NCBI RefSeq assembly: GCF_040499845.1
Contig: NZ_CP159342.1
Location: 4,898,001-4,962,000 of the forward strand
Source: Micromonospora sp. CCTCC AA 2012012
Lineage (GTDB): Bacteria; Actinomycetota; Actinomycetes; Mycobacteriales; Micromonosporaceae
Reading direction: 5' to 3'
DNA length: 64,000 nucleotides
Shown: positions 32,381 to 41,463 of the stretch, piece after piece
How the letters are laid out: every line of letters starts with the position of its first letter
Position numbering within the stretch: position 1 is the stretch's first letter
Notes under the pieces: model-generated
Database searches by the model: none
What the model was told of the DNA's origin: nothing
What the model saw: only the letters and a program-made list of their open reading frames with translations
Program-made: the position numbers and the translations under genes

Positions 32381-34789
32381 GTGCGCAAAGTCGCAGTGGG
32401 TCTGCTCGGGCTTTCGCTGACGGCGACGGGACTGGTGACGGGCACGTCCGCCAGCGCGGCGCCGACGCCCAAGCTGCCGTCGGCCGCTCCGTCGGTTGCG
32501 GAGCCCGCGCAGACTGATCACGATCTGCCCAACCCGCTCGAGACCAAGCGGCGGGCGCTGCGCCAGGAGGGCCTGAGCGAGGTCCTCTCGGGCAAGGCGA
32601 AGGCGCAGAAGATCAACGGCAGCACGGTCGTCAAGGTCGGCAAGAAGCAGGCCGAGAACGCCGGCGCCCGGCTCACCAAGGCGAGCGCCGCTGCCCAGAC
32701 GAAGGATCAGTACGTCGAGCTCTCCCGTGAGCGCACCGACAAGATCTTCGTCATCCTCACCGAGTTCGGCAACGAGCGGCACCCGAACTACCCGGACCAG
32801 GACACCGACCCGGCCACCCCGGGCCCGACCCGGTTCGACGGTCCGCTGCACAACCAGATCCCGCAGCCCGACCGCGCGGTGGACAACTCCACCAACTGGC
32901 AGCCGAACTACAGCGCGGACTACTTCCGCAAGCTGTACTTCGGCACCGGTCAGGGCGACGAGTCGCTGAAGCAGTACTACGAGGCGCAGTCCTCGGGTCG
33001 CTACAGCGTCAACGGCGAGGTCACCAACTGGGTCAAGGTCAAGTACAACGAGGCCCGGTACGGCCGTTCCAACGGCTACCCCTGCCCCTCGACCACCTGC
33101 ACCAACACCTGGGCGCTGGTCCGTGACGCCGCGAACCAGTGGGTCGCCGACCAGAAGGCCCAGGGCCGCACCGACGAGCAGATCGCTGCCGACGTCAAGT
33201 CGATGGACCAGTGGGACCGCTACGACTACGACGGCGACGGCAACTTCAACGAGCCGGACGGCTACATCGACCACTTCCAGATCGTCCACGCCGGCGGCGA
33301 CCAGGCCGACGGTGACCCGCTGCAGGGTGAGGACGCCATCTGGAGCCACCGCTGGTACGCGTTCGCGTCCGACCAGGGCAACACCGGCCCGGCCAACTTC
33401 CCGGCCGGCGGCACCCAGATCGGCAACACCGGCGTCTGGATCGGCGACTACACCATCCAGCCGGAGAACGGCGGCCGGAGCGTCTTCGTCCACGAGTACG
33501 GCCACGACCTCGGTCTGCCGGACGACTACAACGTCACCTCGGGCGGGGACAACAACAACGAGCACTGGACCCTGATGGCCCAGAGCCGGCTCGGCGCCAA
33601 GGGCGACCAGAGCATCGGCAACCGGGCCGGCGACCTCGGCGCCTGGAACAAGCTCCAGCTCGGCTGGCTCGACTACGAGACCATCAAGGCCGGCCAGAAG
33701 CGCACCCTGGAGCTGGGCCCGCAGGAGTACAACTCCGCCAAGGCGCAGGCTGCCGTGGTGGTGCTGCCGCAGCGGGAGTACACCTTCCAGAACGGCAAGC
33801 CGTTCGAGGGTGAGAAGCAGTTCTTCTCGGGCAACGACGACGACCTGAACAACTCGATGACGCGGACGATCGACCTCACCGGGAAGACCACCGCCGCGCT
33901 GTCGATGAAGGGTCGCTACAACATCGAAGAGGACTACGACTACCTCTTCTTCGAGGCGTCCACCGACGGTGGCCAGAGCTGGGTCTCGCTGCCCGGCACG
34001 GCCAACGGCAAGGCGCTCAAGGAGATCTCCCCCGGGCGCTACGCCCTGGACGGCTCCAGCGCCGACCAGTGGGTCGACGTCAACATCCCGATGGACGCGG
34101 TCGCCGGCAAGGTCGTGCAGTTCCGGCTCCGCTACCAGACCGACGGTGGCTTCTCCGCTGGTGGCTTCTACGGTGACGCGATCACCGTCACCGCCGACGG
34201 GCAGACCCTGCTCAGCGACGGTGCCGAGGCGGGCGCGGGCGACTGGGCCCTCAACGGCTTCGACATCGTGGCGGAGACCTACACCCGCAAGTTCGACAAC
34301 TACTACATCGCGGGCAACCGGTCGTACGTCTCGTACGACCAGTACCTGAAGACCGGTCCGTACTACTTCGGCTACGCCAACACCAAGCCGGACTACGTGG
34401 ACCACTACGCGTACCAGACGGGTCTGCTGATCTCCTACTGGAACCTCCGGTGGGCCGACAACGACACGTTCGCCCACCCGGGCGAGGGTCGGAACATGAT
34501 CATCGACGCGCACCCGCGGCCGATCTACAACCTGACCGGCAACCCCTGGCGGGCCCGCGTCCAGGTCTACGACGCGCCGTTCAGCCTGAAGAAGGCCGAC
34601 TCGTTCACCCTGCACATCAACAGCGTGCCGCAGTACATCCGCGGCCAGGCCGCGCAGCCGGTGTTCGACGACACCAAGCAGTACTGGTTCCCGGAGCTGC
34701 CGAACCACGGCGTCAAGCTCCCGGCCACCGGCACCAAGATCAAGGTTCTGGAGCAGGACGGCACCTCGATGAAGGTCCGCTTCTCCTGA
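32381..34789 (+). CDS. Secreted M6-family metalloprotease 3
   Basis: 802 aa. GTG 32381 has GGAGG 7 nt upstream. The signal peptide is MRKVAVGLLGLSLTATGLVTGTSASA. The catalytic motif HEYGHDLGLPDDYN starts at His371. DYDGDGNFNEPDG is the putative calcium loop, followed by YIDHFQIVHAGGDQ. The C-terminal half holds the same beta module (DYLFFEASTDGGQSW) and a region ending in FDNYYIAGNRSYVSYDQY. It is nearest to protease 2, so local duplication is the simple explanation. Confidence 0.93.
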   Translation: MRKVAVGLLGLSLTATGLVTGTSASAAPTPKLPSAAPSVAEPAQTDHDLPNPLETKRRALRQEGLSEVLSGKAKAQKINGSTVVKVGKKQAENAGARLTKASAAAQTKDQYVELSRERTDKIFVILTEFGNERHPNYPDQDTDPATPGPTRFDGPLHNQIPQPDRAVDNSTNWQPNYSADYFRKLYFGTGQGDESLKQYYEAQSSGRYSVNGEVTNWVKVKYNEARYGRSNGYPCPSTTCTNTWALVRDAANQWVADQKAQGRTDEQIAADVKSMDQWDRYDYDGDGNFNEPDGYIDHFQIVHAGGDQADGDPLQGEDAIWSHRWYAFASDQGNTGPANFPAGGTQIGNTGVWIGDYTIQPENGGRSVFVHEYGHDLGLPDDYNVTSGGDNNNEHWTLMAQSRLGAKGDQSIGNRAGDLGAWNKLQLGWLDYETIKAGQKRTLELGPQEYNSAKAQAAVVVLPQREYTFQNGKPFEGEKQFFSGNDDDLNNSMTRTIDLTGKTTAALSMKGRYNIEEDYDYLFFEASTDGGQSWVSLPGTANGKALKEISPGRYALDGSSADQWVDVNIPMDAVAGKVVQFRLRYQTDGGFSAGGFYGDAITVTADGQTLLSDGAEAGAGDWALNGFDIVAETYTRKFDNYYIAGNRSYVSYDQYLKTGPYYFGYANTKPDYVDHYAYQTGLLISYWNLRWADNDTFAHPGEGRNMIIDAHPRPIYNLTGNPWRARVQVYDAPFSLKKADSFTLHINSVPQYIRGQAAQPVFDDTKQYWFPELPNHGVKLPATGTKIKVLEQDGTSMKVRFS

Positions 34790-34819
34790 TCCGCTGATCA
34801 GCGCAACACCGCAACAGAC

Positions 34820-34850
34820 GATGCCCGGGCAGGTCACCTGCCCGGGCATC
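34820..34850 (+). terminator. Terminator of M6 protease 3
   Basis: GATGCCCGGGCAGG (34820-34833) and CCTGCCCGGGCATC (34837-34850) with a 3-nt loop, then GCCCTTT. It is 30 bp past the stop. Confidence 0.88.
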
Positions 34851-34874
34851 GCCCTTTCCGCGCACCGGGAACCG

Positions 34875-35411
34875 GTGCGTCGCCGGCACCGTCAGACCTG
34901 GGTGCCCGCCACCCGCGCCATCCCGCCGTACGTCACCCTGGCCGCCCTGCTGGCCCTGACCCTGACCGGCTGCGCGCAGCCGGAGAACGGAGACACCGTG
35001 GGCGCCGAGCAGTCCCGAGGCACCGGCGGACCGACCGCCTCCGACGGGCCGGTCACGGCAGGCCCGTCGGCCTCTCCCGGCGGTCCGGCCTCCGTCGCGC
35101 CGTCGGGGCGTACCCCTCCGCCCCTCTCCTCCACCGACCTGCCGACGCTGCCGCGACCCACCGGACCGCCCGACAACCCCACCGACGTGCGCCGCTCGGA
35201 CCTGCTCGCCGGCCGGATCACCCGGGGCGGCACCGGACCCTGCTACGGCCTGGTGACCGACGACGGCCGGGAGTACGCGCTGCACGGGGAGAACATGGGC
35301 ACCTGGGGCACCGGGACCTGGGTCCGGGTCACCATCGGACCGCCCGTCAGCGGCGTGGACTGCGGGCCGGGCACCCGGGTCGAGCTACGGAAAATCGAGC
35401 CGGTCGGCTGA
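34875..35411 (+). CDS. Putative lipoprotein
   Basis: 178 aa. The basic n-region (RRRHR) and hydrophobic stretch lead to lipobox LTGC, so the mature protein would be lipid-anchored. A Pro/Ser/Gly-rich spacer of about 70 residues is followed by a compact C-terminal domain (LAGRITRGGTGPCYGLVTDDGREYALHG ... VRVTIGPP) with two Cys that could pair. GTG 34875 (GGGA upstream) is chosen because it supplies the basic n-region; GTG 34902 is an alternative. The family is not recognised and the neighbours give no hint. Confidence 0.7.
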   Translation: MRRRHRQTWVPATRAIPPYVTLAALLALTLTGCAQPENGDTVGAEQSRGTGGPTASDGPVTAGPSASPGGPASVAPSGRTPPPLSSTDLPTLPRPTGPPDNPTDVRRSDLLAGRITRGGTGPCYGLVTDDGREYALHGENMGTWGTGTWVRVTIGPPVSGVDCGPGTRVELRKIEPVG

Positions 35412-35473
35412 GGCGTCGACCGCCGGTTCCGTACCGGTCCGGGTCGTCGGGACGGACAGCGGTCGGCCGGGTC

Positions 35474-35479
35474 CTAGGC
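35474..35479 (+). promoter_or_regulatory. -10-like TAGGCT before the hydrolase gene
   Basis: TAGGCT ends 8 nt before ATG 35488 with no ribosome site between, consistent with a leaderless transcript. Confidence 0.45.
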
Positions 35480-35487
35480 TGTGGCAC

Positions 35488-36420
35488 ATGACCGAGCAGC
35501 AAGGCGGACCCGTCGACGAGTCCTGCGTCCTGACCGAGGGACCGTGGACGCACCGGTTCGTCGGGGCGAACGGCAGCCGGTTCCACGTCGTCGAGGCCGG
35601 CACCGGCCCGATGGTGCTCTTCCTGCACGGCTTCCCCGAATACTGGTGGGCCTGGCGGGAGCTGCTGCCGGCGGTCGCCGATGCGGGCTTCCGGGCGGTC
35701 GCGGTCGACCTGCGTGGTTACGGCGCCAGCGACAAGCCGCCCCGGGGGTACGACGGCTACACCCTCGCCGCCGACGTGGCCGGGCTGATCCGGGCGCTGG
35801 GCGAGCGCGCGGCGACCGTGGTCGGCACCGGGGCCGGTGGCCTGATCGGCTGGACGGCGGCGTCGTTCCACCCCACCCTGGTCCGCCGGCTGGTGGTGCT
35901 CGGCGCGCCGCACCCGCTGCGACTGCGCGCGGCGATCTTCGCCGACCCGCGCGGCCAGTTCGCCGCCTCCACCCCCGCCCTGCGGTTCCAGCTCCCCCGC
36001 TACGAGCACGTGCTGACCCGCGACGACGCGGCGGCCGTCGAGGAGACGCTGCGCCGCTGGGGCGGGCCGCGCTGGGTCGACGGCCCCGACTTCGCCGAGT
36101 ACGCGCGCTGCTGCCGGGCCGCCATGCGGATCCCGCAGGCCGCCTTCTGCGCGCTGGAGGGCTACCGGTGGGCGTTCCGCTCGGTGCTCCGGCTGCACGG
36201 CTACCGGTTCATCAAGCTCATGCAGAAGCCGCTGGTCACGCCGACCCTCCAACTGCACGGCGCATTGGACCGGGCGTCCCTGCCGCGCACCGCCCAGGGC
36301 TCCGGCCGCTACGTCACCGCCCCCTACGAGTGGCGGCTGCTCGACGGGGTCGGCCACTTCCCGCACGTGGAGGCGCCCGAAGTGGTGCTCGGCGAGATCC
36401 TGCGCTGGGCCAAGTCCTGA
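35488..36420 (+). CDS. Alpha/beta hydrolase, epoxide hydrolase-like, nucleophile replaced
   Basis: 310 aa of the epoxide hydrolase/haloalkane dehalogenase type. The oxyanion motif HGFPEYWW is at His47, DLRGYGASDKP follows, the candidate acid is Asp261 (HGALDR) and the catalytic His is His290 (GVGHFPH). At the nucleophile elbow the sequence is VVGTGAGGLIGW: Gly115 stands where Asp (GHDWGG) or Ser is expected. Hydrolysis by the normal covalent mechanism is therefore unlikely. The rest of the core is intact, so it could be a non-catalytic or altered-function relative. Confidence 0.85.
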   Translation: MTEQQGGPVDESCVLTEGPWTHRFVGANGSRFHVVEAGTGPMVLFLHGFPEYWWAWRELLPAVADAGFRAVAVDLRGYGASDKPPRGYDGYTLAADVAGLIRALGERAATVVGTGAGGLIGWTAASFHPTLVRRLVVLGAPHPLRLRAAIFADPRGQFAASTPALRFQLPRYEHVLTRDDAAAVEETLRRWGGPRWVDGPDFAEYARCCRAAMRIPQAAFCALEGYRWAFRSVLRLHGYRFIKLMQKPLVTPTLQLHGALDRASLPRTAQGSGRYVTAPYEWRLLDGVGHFPHVEAPEVVLGEILRWAKS

Positions 36421-36421
36421 G

Positions 36422-36787
36422 TCAGACCCGCTTCTCGCGCAGGTCGGCCACCTCGCCGGCCGGCGCCCAGCCCTGGTAGACGCCGAAGTCGAACACCTCC
36501 AGCCCCATCGCCCGGGCCACCGGCCACCGACCACCGGTGTACTCCACCCGCAGCCAGCCCTCGTGCTCGCCGAGCACGATGAACGGCTGGCCCTGCCAGG
36601 TGCAGGTGGTCCGGACGTACGCCAGGTCGTCGACCTCGGTCAGCGGCAGCACCCGGACGTACCGGCCGGGGCGGACCTCCTCGAAGCCCTCACCGGGTTC
36701 CGGCTGATAGAGCCGCACGTCGTCCCCGTCGGGGCTGGCCAGGTATTCCCGGCCCCGCCAGCGGGCCACGTAACCGTCCCGGATCAC
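36422..36787 (-). CDS. Hypothetical protein linked to the SseB/ESX locus
   Basis: 121 aa, beta-rich (VIRDGYVARWRGREYLASPDGDDVRLY ... WQGQPFIVLGEHEGWLRVEYTGG). No signal peptide or TM helix. GTG 36787 overlaps the stop of the 978-aa SseB-domain gene (GTGA), so the two are translated together. The family is not recognised. The tail ends 2 bp from the convergent hydrolase stop with no room for a separate terminator. Confidence 0.7.
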   Translation of the reverse strand: MIRDGYVARWRGREYLASPDGDDVRLYQPEPGEGFEEVRPGRYVRVLPLTEVDDLAYVRTTCTWQGQPFIVLGEHEGWLRVEYTGGRWPVARAMGLEVFDFGVYQGWAPAGEVADLREKRV

Positions 36788-39720
36788 GGCGCACCGACCT
36801 GTCGCCAGAGCAGCGCGTCGGTGTCCAGGATGGCGATCACCCGTTCGCTGCCGTCCGACCCGATCCGCCACAGCTGCGCGCCGTGCGGCAGCCGGGCGCT
36901 GTCCACCTTGAACTCGGCCACCACGTCGCTGCTCTCACCCGGGGCGAACCCGTTGCCCCGGAACGGCGGACGTTCGATGACCCAGCCCTCCATGGCCCGC
37001 ATCGCCGCCTCGCTCTGCCCGCCGTAGGGGATGCGGTAGAGGCTCGGGCGGTGCGCCGGCCAGCGCAGCACGTAGATCTCGGCGGCGTCCCGGGTGAAGG
37101 GCGAGTCGGGATGGCCCAGGCCGAGGGCGTCGTAGAGCTGGGCCGGGCTGTTCAGGTGGGCCAGCTCGTTGGCCCGGTGCACGAAACCGGAGACCCGGTC
37201 GTAGCCGCGCTCCAGGTAGTACGCGAGCTGACTCGGGGCGACCGCCTTCTGCATGGTCACCGGCCGGGTCGGGTCGACGGCGGGCGGCGCGGGCCGGGGC
37301 CGGCTCACCGGCTCGGCGGCGGGCTGCTCCGGTTCGCTCTCCGCGTCGTCGCCCAGCCCCACCTCGGCGGCCCAGTTCGCCAGCCCGACGACCTGCTCGC
37401 CCGGGTACTTCGCGCCGACCGGGGTGCCCGGGTTGACGGCGAACGACCAGTTCTCGTCGGGCCAACGCCGGATCAGCTGCACGAACCGCACCAGCACCGT
37501 GTCGACCGCCCCGTCGGTCCGGTCCGCGAGCCGTTCGGGCGACGTGTAGACCACCACGTACGTCTCGCCGTCCAGCTCCTCGGTGTGCCAGACGAAGCCC
37601 GGCTCCCCCGGCCGGCTGCCCGGCAGCGAGTCCGGCGCGACCGGCAGCAGCACCCGGGCCAGCAGCAGGGTGGAGAGGAAGGTGTCGGTGCTGCCGCTCC
37701 CGGCCGCACCGAGCAGGTCCTCCTCGACCTCGTTGGCCGGCAGGAAGTCGACCGTCGCGGGCCCCACCGGGACCGCCTCGGTGACCGGCTCGTCCACCGG
37801 CTCGACGGTGTCGGGCCGGAGCTGTTCCGCCGGCACGTCAAGCGGCAGGGTGCTGTCGTCGGCCGGGAACGACGGCGCAACCCCGGTCGCCGCCGGCATG
37901 GCGTCGTCGGCACCGGCCCGGTCGGCCACGGGCACCTCGGCACCGGCCCAGCCCGCCGCGGACGACTCGGCGTCGACCGCACCGGCCCGGTCGGCCACGG
38001 GCATCTCCGCGTCGGCCCGGCCCGCCGCGGGCGGCTCGGTGTCGACGGGTGGCACCGGGTCGGCTGCTGCGGCGGCGGAGGTGCCGGGCGAGGGGGCGAC
38101 GGGTGGGTCCGCCACGACCGACGCCGGGGTGGGTCCGGCCCACGGCGTGGCGGCGGCCGGGCTGACCGGCCCGGCGAGGTCGAGGTCGCGGGACTCGATG
38201 ACGGTGCCCTCGATGACGATCGGCGAGAAGCCCCGTCGGGACGCCGGCGGCCCGGAGACCGGTTCGGCGATCGAGGTGGGCAGCTCCTCCGGCTCGTCGA
38301 CCGGGTCGTACGCGGGGGCGGGCGGGATCGGCACGGTCTGCTCGGCCGGCTCCGCCGAGGGCGGCCGACGCCGGGGCAGCGCCTGGGTGGTCTCGTCGGT
38401 CGGCGTCGCCGCCGGGAACGCCACGGTCGGCTCCCCGCCCGGCGCCTCGGGACGGGGCGTCGTCCGATCAGCCTCCTCGGGCGCGTCGAACCGGAAGGCC
38501 CGAGTGGGCTCGTCCCGCACCGGCTCGCTCAGCGGGCGCCGACGCGGGAACGCCTGGCCGCCCTGGCCGAGGCGGGACGGCGGGACCGCCCGGTCACCGG
38601 CGCGGCGCGGCTTGTCCAGTGGCGACATCCGGCGGCTGCGGCCGGACGCCGGCTCGAAGAAGGAACGCCCGCTCGGCTCGCCGGAGCGGCCGTTGGCCGG
38701 TTCCCCGCCGGGCCGGGCGGCGGTGCCCGCCCCGAAGGGGTCGGGCTCGTCCGGTCGACCCCGGAGGTCGTCGAGCCAACCGCTGACGCTCTCCCCGCCC
38801 TGCTCGGCGCGCAGCGGCGACCGCGGCGGCGGGGTGGGCCGTCCGGGGCGGGCACCGGCGGCGTCGGGCGGGTGGCCGCCCTCCTCGGTGGCCCGCCGCA
38901 GGGGCACCCGGGCGGGAGGCGGCATCGCGCCGGCCGGCGCGCCGTTCGAAGTCGGCTGCCCCGCCGCGCCACCGGGGACCGGCGACGGGCCGGCGGGGGT
39001 ACGCACCGGCGGGGCCGGGACGGCCGCGGCCGGCACCGACGGGGCCGGCACCACGGGCGGCGGGACCACAGGGGCGGGCACCACGGGCGGCGGAACGGCC
39101 GGGGCGGGCACCGGCGGCGGGGTGGGGGCGGCTGCCGGGACGGGTGCGGCGGGGACCGTGGGAATCGGCACCGTCGACGGTTCGGGGGGCGTGGTGGCGG
39201 GACGGCGGGGTGCCGCCGGGACCGGCTGCGGCGCGGGCGAGACGGGTGCGTCCTGGCCGGCGGCGTCGGCCCGGGCGCGGGCGGCGTTCTCCGCGCGTTC
39301 CAGCCGGGCACGGGCACCCATGGTGCGGCCGGGCAGCCGGACGTCGCCGCGGGAGAGCTGCGCGACGAACCAGGCCGGCAGGTAGCCCTCGATCGGCAGG
39401 CCGGGGTTGACCGCCAACCACCACTCGTGGTTCGGCCAGTCGGCCGCCAGGTCGGCGTACGCGGCGCGTCGGCTGGTGCCCGCGTGCTCCCCGAGGCAGG
39501 CCCGCATCGCGGCGGCGGAGGTGAAGGCGAGCACGTGCGTACGGCCGCCGGTGGTCCAGGTCCCCCAGCCCATCGGGGCCCGCCCGGCGAGCGCCTCCGC
39601 CGAGACCGGCAGCAACAGCTCGGTACGGGTCAGGATGCGGAAGTAGAGTTCCTGGTTCTGGGCGCGCAGCGCGTCCTGCATCTCCGCCTCGGCCTCGGTG
39701 GCCGGCTCCCATTCGGTCAC
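36784..39720 (-). CDS. Large protein with two SseB-like domains and a Pro-rich linker
   Basis: 978 aa. Residues 1-150 form an SseB-type domain (LYFRILTRTELLLPV ... PNHEWWLAVNPGLPIEGYLPAWFVAQL). A disordered Pro/Ala/Arg linker of about 500 residues includes a PAPxVPxPxV stretch. A second SseB-like domain (FLSTLLLARVLLPVAP ... DENWSFAVNPGTPVGAKYPGEQVVGL) is at about 677-790, and a C-terminal helical/beta domain (QLAYYLERGYDRVSGFVHRANEL) at 820-978. SseB-fold proteins often sit near actinobacterial type VII secretion genes; their role there is unclear. GTG 39720 is chosen, with GGAGGAG upstream; other in-frame GTG/TTG starts lie within 21 bp. Confidence 0.8.
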   Translation of the reverse strand: MTEWEPATEAEAEMQDALRAQNQELYFRILTRTELLLPVSAEALAGRAPMGWGTWTTGGRTHVLAFTSAAAMRACLGEHAGTSRRAAYADLAADWPNHEWWLAVNPGLPIEGYLPAWFVAQLSRGDVRLPGRTMGARARLERAENAARARADAAGQDAPVSPAPQPVPAAPRRPATTPPEPSTVPIPTVPAAPVPAAAPTPPPVPAPAVPPPVVPAPVVPPPVVPAPSVPAAAVPAPPVRTPAGPSPVPGGAAGQPTSNGAPAGAMPPPARVPLRRATEEGGHPPDAAGARPGRPTPPPRSPLRAEQGGESVSGWLDDLRGRPDEPDPFGAGTAARPGGEPANGRSGEPSGRSFFEPASGRSRRMSPLDKPRRAGDRAVPPSRLGQGGQAFPRRRPLSEPVRDEPTRAFRFDAPEEADRTTPRPEAPGGEPTVAFPAATPTDETTQALPRRRPPSAEPAEQTVPIPPAPAYDPVDEPEELPTSIAEPVSGPPASRRGFSPIVIEGTVIESRDLDLAGPVSPAAATPWAGPTPASVVADPPVAPSPGTSAAAAADPVPPVDTEPPAAGRADAEMPVADRAGAVDAESSAAGWAGAEVPVADRAGADDAMPAATGVAPSFPADDSTLPLDVPAEQLRPDTVEPVDEPVTEAVPVGPATVDFLPANEVEEDLLGAAGSGSTDTFLSTLLLARVLLPVAPDSLPGSRPGEPGFVWHTEELDGETYVVVYTSPERLADRTDGAVDTVLVRFVQLIRRWPDENWSFAVNPGTPVGAKYPGEQVVGLANWAAEVGLGDDAESEPEQPAAEPVSRPRPAPPAVDPTRPVTMQKAVAPSQLAYYLERGYDRVSGFVHRANELAHLNSPAQLYDALGLGHPDSPFTRDAAEIYVLRWPAHRPSLYRIPYGGQSEAAMRAMEGWVIERPPFRGNGFAPGESSDVVAEFKVDSARLPHGAQLWRIGSDGSERVIAILDTDALLWRQVGAP

Positions 39721-39762
39721 GGCCACCTCTCCTCCCGCCAACAGGCCATAGGCATCGCGTAC

Positions 39763-39790
39763 AACCTACAAGGTGGTATCAAGATCACAA
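39763..39790 (-). promoter_or_regulatory. Promoter of the SseB operon
   Basis: On the minus strand TTGTGA (39785-39790), a 16-bp spacer and TAGGTT (39763-39768) form a good sigma70-like pair with a start about 35 nt before the gene. On the plus strand TAACAT near 39836 is a candidate -10 for mycP. Confidence 0.5.
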
Positions 39791-39872
39791 TGCTTGGCCG
39801 TCGGCGGCCGACCGCGTCGCGGACGAGGCGCTAACATCGCGTTCCGGAGTCGACACGATACGGAGGCCGTCG

Positions 39873-41069
39873 ATGTCCCGGCCCACCGCGCGCCCGGCCC
39901 TCACCGCGCTGGCGGCGCTCCTCGTCGCCGCCCTGCCGGCCGCGCCGGCAGCCGCCCGGGCCGTCCCCGGCTGCGCCGACCCGCCCGCCCCCGCCCGGCC
40001 GGTCGCCGACCAGCCCTGGCCGCAGCAACGGTACGCCCCGGACCGGCTCACCCCGCTCGCCACCGGAGCCGGCGTGGTGGTCGCCGTGGTCGACTCCGGG
40101 GTGGACCGCCGGCATCCCCAGCTCGCCGACCGGGTGCTCGACGGCGCCGACTTCCTCGACCCCGGCGGTGACGGCACCCGGGACTGCGCCGGACACGGCA
40201 CCGGCGTGGCGAGCATCATCGCCGCCTCGCCCCGCCCGGGCGTCGCCTTCCGGGGGCTGGCCCCGGACGCCCGCATCCTGCCGGTACGGGTCAGCGAGCA
40301 GCAGGTGGTCGACGGGCGGGAGTCGGGGCGTACGGTCGGGGCCGCCGACTTCGCCCGGGCGATCCGCTGGGCGGTGGACCACCACGCCGACGTGCTGAAC
40401 CTGTCGGTGGTGCTCTACGCCGACGACCCGGCCGTCCGGGCGGCGGTCGCCTATGCGGTACGCCGGGACGTGGTCGTGGTGGCCGCCGCGGGCAACCTGC
40501 ACGACAACGGCGACCCCCGCCCCTTTCCGGCGGCGTACGACGGGGTGCTCGGGGTGGGCGCGATCGGGCCGGACGGCGTGCGGGCCCCCTTCTCGCAGAC
40601 CGGCCCCTACGTCGACCTGGTGGCCCCCGGCACCGACGTGCTGATGGCCGCCCCGGAGCAGGGTCACCACCGGGCGGAGGGGACCAGCTATGCCGCGCCC
40701 TTCGTGGCCGCCACGGCGGCGCTGCTGCGGCAGTACCGCCCCGAGTTGACCGCCGCCGAGGTGGCGCGGCGGATCGTCGGCAGCACCGATCCGGCCCCGG
40801 GCCCCGACGGCGGGTACGGCGCGGGGGCGCTGAACCCGTACCGGGCGGTCACCGAGACGCCGGGCCGGCTGGGCGCGCGTCCGGCTCGGGCGGCGGTGCT
40901 GCCGGCGGAGCGGGTCGACCCGGCGGTGGCGGCCCGGCAGGCCCGACGGGCGACGGCCCGACACCGGGCCCTGCTGGTGGCGGGCGTCACCGGGGCGGTC
41001 GCGACGGTCACCGTGCTGCTGGCCGTGGTGCTGCCGAGGGGCAGCCGCCGCCGGTGGCGCCCCGCCTGA
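39873..41069 (+). CDS. mycP: Type VII secretion-associated serine protease (mycosin)
   Basis: 398 aa subtilisin-family membrane protease. A signal peptide (LTALAALLVAALPAAPAAARA) and a short pro-region precede the S8 domain: Asp74 in VAVVDSGVD, His108 in CAGHGTGVAS, and Ser272 in GTSYAAPFVAA. AAAGN carries the oxyanion Asn. A C-terminal TM helix (ALLVAGVTGAVATVTVLLAVVL) and a basic tail complete the mycosin layout. MycP stabilises and processes ESX secretion in mycobacteria. ATG 39873 has GGAGG 7 nt upstream. It faces the WXG100 genes, with a shared terminator. Confidence 0.95.
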   Translation: MSRPTARPALTALAALLVAALPAAPAAARAVPGCADPPAPARPVADQPWPQQRYAPDRLTPLATGAGVVVAVVDSGVDRRHPQLADRVLDGADFLDPGGDGTRDCAGHGTGVASIIAASPRPGVAFRGLAPDARILPVRVSEQQVVDGRESGRTVGAADFARAIRWAVDHHADVLNLSVVLYADDPAVRAAVAYAVRRDVVVVAAAGNLHDNGDPRPFPAAYDGVLGVGAIGPDGVRAPFSQTGPYVDLVAPGTDVLMAAPEQGHHRAEGTSYAAPFVAATAALLRQYRPELTAAEVARRIVGSTDPAPGPDGGYGAGALNPYRAVTETPGRLGARPARAAVLPAERVDPAVAARQARRATARHRALLVAGVTGAVATVTVLLAVVLPRGSRRRWRPA

Positions 41070-41103
41070 CCGGCTCCGGAGCCCGGCCGCGCACCCGGAC
41101 GAC

Positions 41104-41146
41104 GCGGGCGGCGGTGCGGACGAGGTCGTCCGGCACCGCCGCCCGC
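41104..41146. terminator. Bidirectional terminator between mycP and the esx genes
   Basis: GCGGGCGGCGGTGC and GCACCGCCGCCCGC form a long stem, continued inward by GGACGA/TCGTCC, in the 84-bp gap between convergent genes. Confidence 0.75.
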
Positions 41147-41153
41147 CCGGGCC

Positions 41154-41447
41154 TCACTGGAAGAGGCCGACGTTCTTCTTCTCGGTGTCGAGGTAGTCGG
41201 TGGCGGAGTCCTCCACCGCCAGCTTGATGTCGCGCAGCATCGCCTGGAGGTCCTGCGAGGCGGAGCGCCAGCGCGCCTGCCGCTGCTCGTACGCCTGCCG
41301 GGCCTCACCGTTCCAGCTCGCCACCAGCGGCGCGGCATCGCGTTCGAGCTGCCCCAGCTGGCTGTCGAGGGTGTTCAGCGCCTTCTGGATGTCCGCGCCG
41401 GCCTGGTGCAGCGCGGCGAAGTTGACGACCAGCACACCGTGGTCCAT
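41154..41447 (-). CDS. WXG100 protein (Esx-type substrate)
   Basis: 97 aa helical hairpin with SWNGEAR, the WXG turn, about midway. The C-terminal YLDTE fits the YxxxD/E export signal of type VII secretion. Two amphipathic helices flank the turn, as in EsxA/EsxB. ATG 41447 has GGAG 6 nt upstream. It lies 16 bp after a second WXG100 gene, and the two probably form a secreted heterodimer. Confidence 0.93.
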   Translation of the reverse strand: MDHGVLVVNFAALHQAGADIQKALNTLDSQLGQLERDAAPLVASWNGEARQAYEQRQARWRSASQDLQAMLRDIKLAVEDSATDYLDTEKKNVGLFQ

Positions 41448-41463
41448 CGGTTCTCCCCTGTGA

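Noticed and set aside
26666..34849. Long minus-strand frames opposite the three M6 proteases (more than 800 codons each)
   Set aside because: Their composition mirrors the third-position G/C of the real genes; no domain, start site or signal is visible.
34821..34874. Earlier start for the lipoprotein gene
   Set aside because: It would read through the terminator hairpin of the preceding protease and spoil the signal peptide.
38990..39140. Repeat array-like Pro/Val/Ala DNA in the SseB gene
   Set aside because: Simple coding low complexity without spacers; not a CRISPR array or mobile repeat.
36883..39834. 983-codon plus-strand frame opposite the SseB protein
   Set aside because: Gly/Arg repeats caused by the Pro/Ala linker on the other strand.
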